Shown: positions 6,871 through 15,726 of the stretch, one piece after another
Layout of the letters: each line of letters opens with the position of its first letter
Position numbering within the stretch: position 1 is the first letter of the stretch
From: Methanomassiliicoccales archaeon
GTDB lineage: Archaea; Thermoplasmatota; Thermoplasmata; Methanomassiliicoccales; UBA472
Length of the DNA: 34,254 nucleotides
Assembly: GCA_028682915.1 (NCBI GenBank)
Contig: JAJRAN010000036.1
Coordinates: forward strand, 1 to 34,254
Reading direction: 5' to 3'
The notes under the pieces: model-generated
Told to the model about the DNA's origin: nothing
The model's input: the letters and a program-made list of their open reading frames with translations, nothing else
Database searches by the model: none
Position numbers and translations under genes: made by a program

Positions 6871-9408
6871 ATGCCCGCCCTGGCCATGTCCAATACAAGC
6901 GCCTCAATCCCATTTTCAGGGAGGGCAAGGGAGCTGGACATCCTCTCAGAGAACTTGCTATCTGCGGCCGCTGGTAAGGGATTGACCGTCCTGGTTTCAG
7001 GGGAGGCTGGAATCGGTAAGACTCGCCTTCTTGAGGAGCTAAGGCTCGTAGCCGAATCCATGGGATTCGTGACCGCGATGGGGCATTGTATTCCAGGGCC
7101 TCCCTGCCCTTATCTGCCCTTCCAAGAGGCTTTCAGGTCTCTCAGGTCTTCGTCGCAGAGATACGGGGTACAGAATTGGTTGGAGGGCGATGGGCAGACC
7201 AAGAGCGTGGCTGCTCGGTTTGAGCAAGACGACGTGACGGCTGACGATCTCTTTACCTTCCAATCTGGAAAATTCACAGCAGACCAAGCCTTCTTCCAAA
7301 GGGAGAATGTCTTCTTCTCTAACTTGGAGTTCCTTAAGGGAAGGGCCGAGAACACGCCGGTCCTACTAATCGTTGAGGACCTCCACTGGTCCGATTCCGC
7401 CACGGTCCAGCTACTGCACTTCATCGCCAGCAATATCAGCAAGAGCCGAATAATGGTGATCGGCACTTACAGGCCGGAGGACCTTGTGGCGAAGGGAGAT
7501 GAGCCGATGCATCCCTTCTTGGCCGAACTCGCTGGCATGAGGAGAGAGGGCTTCATCAGGGAAATGAGATTGACTCCCTTGGATAACGAGGCGATCGAGA
7601 GGGCGCTCAGGGGATTGCTCGGAGGACCTTTGGACGATGAAGTGAAAACGAGGATGGCGGAGGAAGCTGAGGGGAATCCACTCTACGCTCTGGAGATGGC
7701 GAGACTCCTAGTCATGGAAGGGGCCTTGGAGCTGAATGACGGCGTCTGGAGATTCGGAGCGAAGGCGGTGACGTCCATCCCGCCCAACATCAAGGACGTG
7801 GTCCTTCGGCGGATTGAGAGGCTGAGCCATTCCGAGAGGCAATTGATCGAGTGCGCATCGGTCATCGGGGTCGACTTCGACCCCTTCGTGGTGATGGAGC
7901 TCCTGCCCAAAGCCGCAAATGAGACCATCTCCGCCTTCAACCGGATCCAGGAGAATCATGGGCTGCTGGTCGTTTCTGAGGATAAATTCCACTTCAGCCA
8001 CGAGCTGATTCGACGGGTATGTTACGAGAGCATTTCGCCCCAAAGGAGGAAGGAGCTGCACAGGAGGACTGCATCCATCCTCGAGTCCACCTATTCCGAG
8101 GTCTGCTCCCTGCCGCAGCTATCTTATCATTTCTATGAATCTGGAAACAGGGAGAAATGCTTCCGCTACTCCGTTCTTGCCGGTAAGAGGTGCAATGCGA
8201 AATGCGCTGGCCATGAAGGAATCCTGTACTTCAAGAGAGCTCTGGAGGTCGCTTCAGCGGTCGACTCATCTAATCCAAGCTTGAGGGAGGCCAAGGAAGG
8301 ACTCGGCGACGCATATTATGAGAAGGGCGATTACCAGGCCTCCTACAATGAGTTCGAGGAGCTCCTGAATGAGGAATCTACCGACGACGAGCGGGCGAGG
8401 CTGCTGAGGAAATGCAGCGATTGCTGGGCCCCTCAGAAACTCGGCAAGGGCGAGATCACCAGGCACATTGAATATCTGCAGAAGGCCCTAGCCTGCGTTA
8501 ACGTGAGCAGGAAGGAAAGGGCCGAGATCCTTCGAAACGCTTCGGTGGAGGCCATTTGGAGGGGAGACTTCAAGGAGGCGAACGGGCTGAGCATGGAGGC
8601 CGTCGGGCTCCTTAAGGAGGAGGGGGAGATGGAGATTGCCTCTTGGGAGCTCTCGTGCCATGCCTTTGTCTACATCTGCGAGGGGAATCCCACACAGGCC
8701 TTGATCGAGCTTAACGAAGCGAGGGAGATATTATTGGACCGCCCATGGCCGAGGGGCGAGGTCGAGAATGAGTTCTTCCAAGGAATGGCTCACCTCACCC
8801 TCGGGAGGGAGGAGGACGCCATCGAGCACTTTTCCGAGGCACGGGATTTGGCTGAGAAGCTCGGTGACAGGTACATTGAGTCATGGATCCAATTCTATGT
8901 CTCCTTGATCTTCGAAATGAAGGGAGAATACGGTGTCGCTGAAACCCTGGCGGAGCACGCGAGGAACTCAGCCTTCCAGTCCAACAACCTCAATCTGGCG
9001 GCGATGATCGATTCTCTGCTCGTCCATATCTATGGAACCACCCACCAAGCCGAGGCCGCTGAAGATCGGTATTCTGAGATCCTTAGAATCGTCAGACCCG
9101 ACCTCCGAGTGAAATCGCCGGTGTGGGGCCTTATCGAGATGGCGAAGGCAGAGATGCTCAACCTCTGGGATGATGAGGGCTGCTTGGCCGCCTACGCGAA
9201 CGGGATCAAGCTCCTGACCGGGGTCCAGATGGGTTCCTTCTACAGGGGGGTGGCTAGAACGTGGTTCGCGGAAGGGAGATCGAGGCACGACCCAGAGATG
9301 GCACGGTCAGAATTGCTATTGGCGAAGGAGGATTTCGTCAGCTTGTCCAACCATCGATACGCGGCGAAAGTTGACAAGATGCTGGCGTTGATCCATCTTG
9401 CGGAATGA
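6871..9408 (+). CDS. STAND/AAA ATPase with C-terminal TPR-like repeats
   Basis: Walker A GEAGIGKT, Walker B PVLLIVEDLHWSD, AAA_16-like layout; alpha-helical TPR-like second half (GDAYYEKGDYQASYNEFEELL, GMAHLTLGREEDAIEHFSEARDLAEKLGD). Alternative ATG at 6886. Confidence 0.85.
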   Translation: MPALAMSNTSASIPFSGRARELDILSENLLSAAAGKGLTVLVSGEAGIGKTRLLEELRLVAESMGFVTAMGHCIPGPPCPYLPFQEAFRSLRSSSQRYGVQNWLEGDGQTKSVAARFEQDDVTADDLFTFQSGKFTADQAFFQRENVFFSNLEFLKGRAENTPVLLIVEDLHWSDSATVQLLHFIASNISKSRIMVIGTYRPEDLVAKGDEPMHPFLAELAGMRREGFIREMRLTPLDNEAIERALRGLLGGPLDDEVKTRMAEEAEGNPLYALEMARLLVMEGALELNDGVWRFGAKAVTSIPPNIKDVVLRRIERLSHSERQLIECASVIGVDFDPFVVMELLPKAANETISAFNRIQENHGLLVVSEDKFHFSHELIRRVCYESISPQRRKELHRRTASILESTYSEVCSLPQLSYHFYESGNREKCFRYSVLAGKRCNAKCAGHEGILYFKRALEVASAVDSSNPSLREAKEGLGDAYYEKGDYQASYNEFEELLNEESTDDERARLLRKCSDCWAPQKLGKGEITRHIEYLQKALACVNVSRKERAEILRNASVEAIWRGDFKEANGLSMEAVGLLKEEGEMEIASWELSCHAFVYICEGNPTQALIELNEAREILLDRPWPRGEVENEFFQGMAHLTLGREEDAIEHFSEARDLAEKLGDRYIESWIQFYVSLIFEMKGEYGVAETLAEHARNSAFQSNNLNLAAMIDSLLVHIYGTTHQAEAAEDRYSEILRIVRPDLRVKSPVWGLIEMAKAEMLNLWDDEGCLAAYANGIKLLTGVQMGSFYRGVARTWFAEGRSRHDPEMARSELLLAKEDFVSLSNHRYAAKVDKMLALIHLAE

Positions 9409-9432
9409 ACGAATCGACAGCGGTATACTCGA

Positions 9433-10284
9433 TCAATCAGGGGTCTGTCCAATCACGGTAGGGTTTTCTTGATGGGCGCACCATTCGGTGAAGGACCCTT
9501 CGAATAGCCTGACATTTGGATAGCCCAATGCCCATTTCAAGACGCAGAGCTGGGCCGCGGCTTTCCTTCCACTCCCGCAATGGCATATTACCTCTTTCTC
9601 CCTAGTCACGTTCAACCTTTCCAGGATTCCCATCATATGGCTGGCATCCCTGAGTTTGCATAGGTTGCCGGCCTCGAACGCCTCAGACCACGGTATGTTC
9701 AATGCCCCGGGGATGTGCCCCCGCTTAGGCCAGTAAGAGCTGCCAGCGTACTGGTCAGCAGGCCTTGAATCAAGATGTGCCACATGGGGACGCCCCTTGA
9801 TGAGGCGGAATTCTTCGTAATCGACCGAAAGGCCGGTTCTGGTTCTCGCCACGAACCTGGATCTCTCGATTGCTGGGTACCTGGTCTCGATCTCCCTATC
9901 TTCTTGCAGCCAATCATCAAAGCCTCCATCAAGGACATACACCTCGCCGTGCCCATAGCGTACCAGCGAGTAGGCGAGCATCGGCGGGGGGACTCCGTCC
10001 CCCAATGGAATGCCAGGCACCGCCCTCCCATAAACAACAATCGGTCTCTCTATGTCGACACCTACGGTTGAAAGAACAGAGCTCGCCAGTGGGTCGTCCA
10101 GCCAAACATGGGGCAAGCCTCCCCGGCTGAGCCTAAGGCTCTCTTCGTTCAGATAGACGGCTCCCGGGATGTGACCGCGAATATAGTCATGCACGCTCGG
10201 TTGGCAATCGATGACTGTGAACGCGCCAAGTCGCCCTTGGAGCCAATCGGTGCTGACCCATTTGAAAACGGGGCCATTGGACAT
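9433..10284 (-). CDS. Two-domain rhodanese / thiosulfate sulfurtransferase
   Basis: VIDCQPSVHDYIRGHIPGAVYL ... VAHLDSRPADQYAGSSYWPKRGHIPGALNIPWSEAF ... CHCGSGRKAA active-site loop. Confidence 0.9.
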   Translation of the reverse strand: MSNGPVFKWVSTDWLQGRLGAFTVIDCQPSVHDYIRGHIPGAVYLNEESLRLSRGGLPHVWLDDPLASSVLSTVGVDIERPIVVYGRAVPGIPLGDGVPPPMLAYSLVRYGHGEVYVLDGGFDDWLQEDREIETRYPAIERSRFVARTRTGLSVDYEEFRLIKGRPHVAHLDSRPADQYAGSSYWPKRGHIPGALNIPWSEAFEAGNLCKLRDASHMMGILERLNVTREKEVICHCGSGRKAAAQLCVLKWALGYPNVRLFEGSFTEWCAHQENPTVIGQTPD

Positions 10285-10414
10285 GGAGCGTACCCGTTGG
10301 TGCTAGATTCTAGCCATAATGTAATGCTTTCTCTAATCGAATTCAGGCGATTGAAGAAATCAGAATATTAAATATCGAGGCCACATAGCATCTGATCATC
10401 CGCGGGTAGATCAC

Positions 10415-11128
10415 ATGGTGAGGCGCAAGATAATCAGGGTCGATGAAGCGAAATGCACCGGTTGTGGAGAATGTGCTATCACCTGCGCCGAGGGCGCGAT
10501 CGAAATCATCGACGGCAAGGCCAAGGTAATCAACGAGGTCTACTGCGATGGCCTAGGGGCTTGTATTGGCGAGTGTCCAGAAGGTGCTCTCACCATCGAG
10601 GAGAGGGAAGCACCGGAGTTCGACGAGCACAAGGTCAAGGAGCATCTTTCGAAAAAGGCGGAAAAGGAGCCACATATGATGGCCTGCCCTGGCTCCGGCC
10701 CGAGGCGCATCCTCGCTCCCAAAGCTGTGAAGGAAGGGGAGAAGCCCACACCCCAGCTCTCCAATTGGCCGGTGCAGCTGCGGCTCGCCCATGCCCAAGC
10801 TCCTTACTTCAAGAGGGCCAGGCTCCTCATCGCTGCCGACTGCTCCGCCTTCGCATATGCGGCCATGCACTCCGATTTCATCAAGGGAAGGGTGACGGTC
10901 ATCGCCTGCCCCAAGCTCGATGACAACCAGGAGCAGATCGCCAAGCTGACCGATATCTTCTCCATGAACGACATCCAGGACATCAAGTTAGTTAGGATGG
11001 AGGTGCCCTGCTGTGGCGGCCTGAAACTGGTGGTGAAGAAGGCCATGGAGCGGGCGAAGAAGAGGATACCATTAGAAGAGGTGGTGGTCGCTGCTGACGG
11101 CTCCATCATCGAGGGCTCCGTCGCCTGA
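10415..11128 (+). CDS. 4Fe-4S ferredoxin-type iron-sulfur protein
   Basis: CTGCGECAITCAEGAIEI and CDGLGACIGECPEGALTI clusters; later MACPGSGPRR and PCCGG motifs. Confidence 0.9.
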   Translation: MVRRKIIRVDEAKCTGCGECAITCAEGAIEIIDGKAKVINEVYCDGLGACIGECPEGALTIEEREAPEFDEHKVKEHLSKKAEKEPHMMACPGSGPRRILAPKAVKEGEKPTPQLSNWPVQLRLAHAQAPYFKRARLLIAADCSAFAYAAMHSDFIKGRVTVIACPKLDDNQEQIAKLTDIFSMNDIQDIKLVRMEVPCCGGLKLVVKKAMERAKKRIPLEEVVVAADGSIIEGSVA

Positions 11129-11147
11129 AAATCACTTGCTCGTGGAC

Positions 11148-11771
11148 CTAGACCTTCCTCCCTTCCTGGAAGACCGCGACCGGGCCGATGAGGGAGATGC
11201 TGCAGCGCGAGACCACCACCGCCCCTCCCTCGGGGATGGCGAAGATGTTACGCGAAGTCGATAAGCTCTCCAGCTGGGCGTCCATGTACGGGTCGTAATG
11301 CACTGCCACTCCCAGGTCCACCAGGCCCAGGCCGGAGGATATGGAGAAGGTGTCGCTATCTCCGGACAATAGGACGTACTCGGCGCAGAGGGCCACCGCC
11401 CCCGCGCTGTTGCCCACTATGACCTTTTCATAATTGGCCAGGAGGTGGGAGGCGCCGGTGTTGCGCATCCGCTCGATCAAGACCTTCGGGTCCCCTCCAG
11501 GCAAATAGATCAAGTCGGACTGCTCCACCAGCTTCACCATGTCCGGGTAGGGGAGGGAGGGCTCCACGAACCTGACCCCCCTCGCGCCCAGCTCCTTGAA
11601 GTAATCGACCATCAGACGGCGATACGCGTCCTCCCTGACCTTCTCCCTCGAGGTCCAGGGGAAGACCACCACCAGGGGGGACCCGCCCGCATCGCTGAAG
11701 GCGTGGCCGTTGACCTCCTTCGAGCCCCTGTCCTTTATGTCCTCCCCGCCGAGCAGATACAGCCTTAGCAT
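11148..11771 (-). CDS. Peptidase S51 (dipeptidase E-like) family protein
   Basis: LYLLGGED, LIYLPGGDPKVLIERM and VGNSAGAVALC (S51 GxSAGA nucleophile). Confidence 0.8.
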   Translation of the reverse strand: MLRLYLLGGEDIKDRGSKEVNGHAFSDAGGSPLVVVFPWTSREKVREDAYRRLMVDYFKELGARGVRFVEPSLPYPDMVKLVEQSDLIYLPGGDPKVLIERMRNTGASHLLANYEKVIVGNSAGAVALCAEYVLLSGDSDTFSISSGLGLVDLGVAVHYDPYMDAQLESLSTSRNIFAIPEGGAVVVSRCSISLIGPVAVFQEGRKV

Positions 11772-11817
11772 GGTCCTTCGGAGATTGGCAGTCCTTGATG
11801 AAAAGGGTTCTCACGGA

Positions 11818-12243
11818 TCAGAATTTCGTCTCGTTTTCCTTGGACCGCTCTGTCTCGGCCTGCTTTTCCGCCCATTGATAGTAATCGGAGCGGCGTCTCT
11901 TCCTCAGATTGTAGTCATCCTCCTCGACCTCGGAGGTGAAGATGATGGTGTATCTCTGCGCCACCCCCTCGTACTCGACGACGGGGAACTTCAGGCTCTT
12001 GTCCACGCGGCCCACGTAGGCGCGCATGAACTCCAGGTCCTCGTGCCCGTACTTCGGGGGCAGGGTGACCACGAAGGTGTTGACCTCGCGGACGGCGTCG
12101 AAGACGTAGCGTACGTCCGCTTCCAGGATCGTCTTGATGAAGCGGTCCTTGTCCTTCCTCCGCTTCGAGAGCTGGACCATGCGCTCGACCCAGACGTTTC
12201 CCATCTTGGGGATGACCGTCTCCTCGCCCAGGACTTTCCACAT
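11818..12243 (-). CDS. Hypothetical protein, 141 aa, charged C-terminus
   Basis: MWKVLGEETVIPKMGNVWVERMVQLSKRRKDKDRFIKTILEADVRYVFDAVREVNTFVVTLPPKYGHEDLEF...; family not recognised. Confidence 0.65.
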   Translation of the reverse strand: MWKVLGEETVIPKMGNVWVERMVQLSKRRKDKDRFIKTILEADVRYVFDAVREVNTFVVTLPPKYGHEDLEFMRAYVGRVDKSLKFPVVEYEGVAQRYTIIFTSEVEEDDYNLRKRRRSDYYQWAEKQAETERSKENETKF

Positions 12244-12289
12244 GAGGGGGGAATCGGGGGCCGGTTAGAAAAACTTTCTACAGGCAACT

Positions 12290-13567
12290 TCAACGGGCCT
12301 CGGCTGCAGGCTCCCTTACTAAGAGGGCTCCGACCAGCCTATCGAATTCGAAGCCGTCCTTGAGCAGGAGGTCGCGGATGGCGCGAACATCGATGCGGGT
12401 GCAAGGGACGCCTTTGAAGGCGCCAATATCCCCCGCCCCTCCCACCAGGATGGCGCCGACGACGCGGCCGTCCCTTATCGCCAGTTTACGGTACCCGTTC
12501 TGGCCGGTATCCATCTCCACCTTCCCCTCCGAAGCGCTAGCGTCCTTCGGCTCCCTGGACTCGCCGACGGTGACCACGGGCATCCCAAGGAAGTCCACCG
12601 CGCATATCTGCACGCCACCAGGGTATGCTGAGTCGCCCCCCGCCATGTTCATGCCCGCCACCCGGCCTTGCTCAGAGGCGACCGGCCATATGGTCAGGGT
12701 CGTGCCCTGGCCGGTGATGAAATCCTTGGCCTCGGCCACGTCCCCGGCGGCGTAGATATCGGGGGAGCTGGTGCGCAGATGGTCGTCAACGACCACGCCG
12801 CGCCTTACTGACAGACCCGCCCCAACGGCCAGATCGGTGTTCATTTCGACGCCCTTGGCCGAGACCACCAAATCACATTCGAGGATCCGTCCGTCCGATA
12901 ACCTGGCACCGATCGCTCTATCAGTCCCAAGGATCTCGTCCACATCCGTGCTGAGTACGACGTCGATGCCGCTCTTGCGGAGATGACCTGCCACCAGGTC
13001 GGCCGCTCTCTGATCGACGTTTTGGGAGAGGACCCGGGGGGAGGCTGACACCAGATGGGTTAGGATCCCCCGTTGGTGTAGAGCTATGGCCACCCCGATC
13101 CCCACCAGCCCGCCTCCCATGACCACGGCCGACCTGGCCCTGGCCGCCTCTTCGGATATCGACTGCGCATCCTCGATGGTCCTGAGCAAGTGAACCCCTG
13201 GTAGGTGATTCCCTTTCAGCGAGCGAAGGAGGGCTGAGGAGCCGGTCGCCAAGAGCAACCTCCCGTATCCCAATCGCGAGCCGTCGTCCAGTTGCACCTT
13301 CCTTTCTGAGGGGTCAAGGCTTGTCGCCCTTCGCCCAAGGAAAAGGCTCACCCCGTTCCGCTCATAGAAAGATGATGGCCGGTAGGTCAGGCTTTTCTCG
13401 GAGACCCTGCCAGATATGTATCCTGGCAAGAGGCATCGCGAGTAGGGCATCGCCCTCTCGTCCCCGACGATGGCGATCGTTCCCTTCGGATCGACCTTGC
13501 GCACGCCCTCGACCCCTCCCACGCCAGCAGGTCCGTTGCCGATGATCAAATAATCAAAGCCGAGCAA
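12290..13567 (-). CDS. NAD(P)/FAD-dependent pyridine nucleotide-disulfide oxidoreductase
   Basis: FDYLIIGNGPAGVGGVEGVRKVDPKGTIAIVGDERAMPYSRCLLPGY; SAVVMGGGLVGIGVAIALHQRG; IYAAGDVAEA. Start uncertain: the ORF stays open to 13771; candidates are TTG 13567 or ATG 13672. Confidence 0.85.
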   Translation of the reverse strand: MLGFDYLIIGNGPAGVGGVEGVRKVDPKGTIAIVGDERAMPYSRCLLPGYISGRVSEKSLTYRPSSFYERNGVSLFLGRRATSLDPSERKVQLDDGSRLGYGRLLLATGSSALLRSLKGNHLPGVHLLRTIEDAQSISEEAARARSAVVMGGGLVGIGVAIALHQRGILTHLVSASPRVLSQNVDQRAADLVAGHLRKSGIDVVLSTDVDEILGTDRAIGARLSDGRILECDLVVSAKGVEMNTDLAVGAGLSVRRGVVVDDHLRTSSPDIYAAGDVAEAKDFITGQGTTLTIWPVASEQGRVAGMNMAGGDSAYPGGVQICAVDFLGMPVVTVGESREPKDASASEGKVEMDTGQNGYRKLAIRDGRVVGAILVGGAGDIGAFKGVPCTRIDVRAIRDLLLKDGFEFDRLVGALLVREPAAEAR

Positions 13568-13731
13568 ATCCTTTCCCTCATGTCCTACAGACCACCCAGT
13601 CCGAAGTAAATTACGTTTTCTATGTCCATTGGGGTCCTTCCCAAGGATGCGGCGAGCCTCCCGGCCTGACATCAGGCCATGGTTTGGGGCCGTGACAATG
13701 TTTATCAATCCTAGGCACCTTATCCGCCCCG

Positions 13732-14322
13732 ATGCCCGAAATCGACCTGTTCGAGCACCGCCGCCAATCATACGCGCTTAGATTGCATGAATGGAGGGAG
13801 AGCGCCAGCCTGACTGAGAAGTTGGCGCTCAGCCTGTTCTTCGCCATTCTGGCCGGGGCTTCGGCCCAGATGCGGCTGTTCCTACCCTTCACCCCCGTCC
13901 CCCTGACCGGACAGGTCCTGGTTGTGCTCCTGGCCGGATTCGTGCTCGGGCGCTTCGGCGTCGTTAGCATGGGGATGTACCTCGTTCTCGGCTCTGCCTT
14001 CGGCTGGTTCAGCGGCGCCTTAGGCATGGCCGCGCTCTCCGGCATAACCGCAGGCTATCTTTTCGGATTCGTGCTGGCCGCCGCAGTCGTGGGTGAGCTG
14101 GCTCAGAGAAGGAAGGATTGGAGCTATAGCCAGATAGCAGCGGTCATGTGCGTGGCCGTGGGCACGATATACCTGCTCGGCTCGGCTTGGCTCAGCCTTG
14201 CGTTGGGCATAGACCCGCTGCAAGCCCTGGTCATCGGAGCGCTGCCCTTCGTGGTCGTCGATGCGATCAAGATACTCGTGGCCTCATCGGTGGCATACTC
14301 CATCACGCCCCGGAAGGCCTGA
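13732..14322 (+). CDS. bioY: Biotin transporter BioY (S component)
   Basis: LFLPFTPVPLTGQVLVVLLAGFVLGRFGVVSMGMYLVLGSAFGWFSGALGMAAL...TAGYLFGFVLAA; typical BioY pattern. Confidence 0.93.
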   Translation: MPEIDLFEHRRQSYALRLHEWRESASLTEKLALSLFFAILAGASAQMRLFLPFTPVPLTGQVLVVLLAGFVLGRFGVVSMGMYLVLGSAFGWFSGALGMAALSGITAGYLFGFVLAAAVVGELAQRRKDWSYSQIAAVMCVAVGTIYLLGSAWLSLALGIDPLQALVIGALPFVVVDAIKILVASSVAYSITPRKA

Positions 14323-14363
14323 GGCGCAGGGTTAATAGAAGGGAAACGGTTGTAGCGACGTAC

Positions 14364-14561
14364 ATGCCAGAGAACCTCCCCGACCACACCCATTGCCTGG
14401 AGTGCGACGCTGCGATACCGTTTGGCAAGCCGTTCTGCTCCGAGAGATGCGAGGCAGCTCACAATTCCAAGGTCAAGAGGGAGAAGAACAGGAACCTCAT
14501 GTACATGGTCATATTGGTGGCGATAATCGTGACCCTCGGCCTCGTCTCGCTGCTTCTATGA
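14364..14561 (+). CDS. Small DUF2116-like zinc-ribbon membrane protein
   Basis: MPENLPDHTHCLECDAAIPFGKPFCSERCEAAHNSKVKREKNRNLMYMVILVAIIVTLGLVSLLL; CxxC..CxxxC plus C-terminal TM helix. Confidence 0.75.
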   Translation: MPENLPDHTHCLECDAAIPFGKPFCSERCEAAHNSKVKREKNRNLMYMVILVAIIVTLGLVSLLL

Positions 14562-15725
14562 GATGCTCTGGGCCCGACGCACCGCGTCCACCATGCGCGC
14601 CACCATCTTGGTCTCCTTGACGTCGTGGGCGCGCACTACGCTCGCCCCGTTCATCATGGCGATGGAGGCGATCGCCAGGCTCCCCTCCTTCCTGTCGGTA
14701 ACGTCCTGGCCCAGCACCTTGCCGATGAACGCCTTGCGCGAGGCGCCGATCAGCAGGCCCCGCCCCAGGCAGCGGAACTCCCTCAAACGAACCACCACCT
14801 GCAGGTTGTGGTCCAGCGACTTACCGAAGCCTATGCCCGGATCCAGGAGCATGGAGGAGGGGTCTATGCCGCTGACCTCCGCGCTTTTCATCCTTTCATC
14901 GAGGAAGAGCGAGATGTCCCCCACCACGTCATCGTAGCTGGGGTGCTCCTGCATAGTCCGAGGGTCCCCGAGCATGTGCATCACCACCACTCCGGAACGG
15001 TGCTGGGCCACCACCTCGGCCATCCTCGCGTCCCGTAGGCCGCTGACGTCATTCACGATCTGAGCCCCCGCCTCCAAAGCCGCTCGAGCGACCTGGTGAT
15101 GCCTGGTGTCGATGGAGATAGGTACTTCGAGGCGGGAACGGAGCTCCTCGATGACCGGGACGACTCTCCGTAGCTCCTCTTCGGCCATGACCTCGTCCGA
15201 GTACGGCCTGGTGCTCTCACCGCCCACGTCGATGATGTCGGCGCCCTCCCCGACCATGTCCAAGGCCCTCTTGACCGCCTTGTCCTTGTCCAGATAGAGA
15301 CCGCCGTCGGAAAAGGAGTCTGGGGTCACGTTGAGCACCCCCATCACCAGGGTAGAGTCCAACCTCAGCTCCCTGTCAGCCAATCTCCAGGAGGGGGGTT
15401 CTGGGGCCAGGTAGTTGGAGAGCGCCCGCCAGATGGGCCGGAGGCGATCGTCCGGGCCTATTTGACAACTGTTGTTCTGCAGGACGCCATGCTCGAACAC
15501 CAGCATTGCTCTTGCGGTGGCCGTCCGACAACAGTAGGCATCGCCCCCAAGCTCCTCCGTGGCGAGGGCGATCTCCTCGACTTCCCTGGCGTCGCGCGAT
15601 TCGATGAAGAAGAAAACCAGGTCATAGAGGTCCCGTGGAGCCTCGGCGACCTGGGGAAGGCCCAGCCTTGTCCACTCGCTGATTGCCTCAGGAAGCCCTG
15701 AGTAATTGCGGAGCCGGGCGATCAT
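14556..15725 (-). CDS. folP: Dihydropteroate synthase with about 110-aa N-terminal extension
   Basis: MGVLNVTPDSFSDGGLYLD, DIIDVGGESTRPYSD, PISIDTRHHQVARAALEAGAQIVNDVSG, LLDPGIGFGKSLDHNL, GASRKAFIG. Confidence 0.92.
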   Translation of the reverse strand: MIARLRNYSGLPEAISEWTRLGLPQVAEAPRDLYDLVFFFIESRDAREVEEIALATEELGGDAYCCRTATARAMLVFEHGVLQNNSCQIGPDDRLRPIWRALSNYLAPEPPSWRLADRELRLDSTLVMGVLNVTPDSFSDGGLYLDKDKAVKRALDMVGEGADIIDVGGESTRPYSDEVMAEEELRRVVPVIEELRSRLEVPISIDTRHHQVARAALEAGAQIVNDVSGLRDARMAEVVAQHRSGVVVMHMLGDPRTMQEHPSYDDVVGDISLFLDERMKSAEVSGIDPSSMLLDPGIGFGKSLDHNLQVVVRLREFRCLGRGLLIGASRKAFIGKVLGQDVTDRKEGSLAIASIAMMNGASVVRAHDVKETKMVARMVDAVRRAQSIS

Positions 15726-15726
15726 C

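Noticed and set aside
2734-9408. Integrated virus or transposon after the tRNA
   Set aside because: No integrase, transposase, capsid or terminase-like ORF and no obvious att repeat seen by eye; island status is kept only as a hypothesis.
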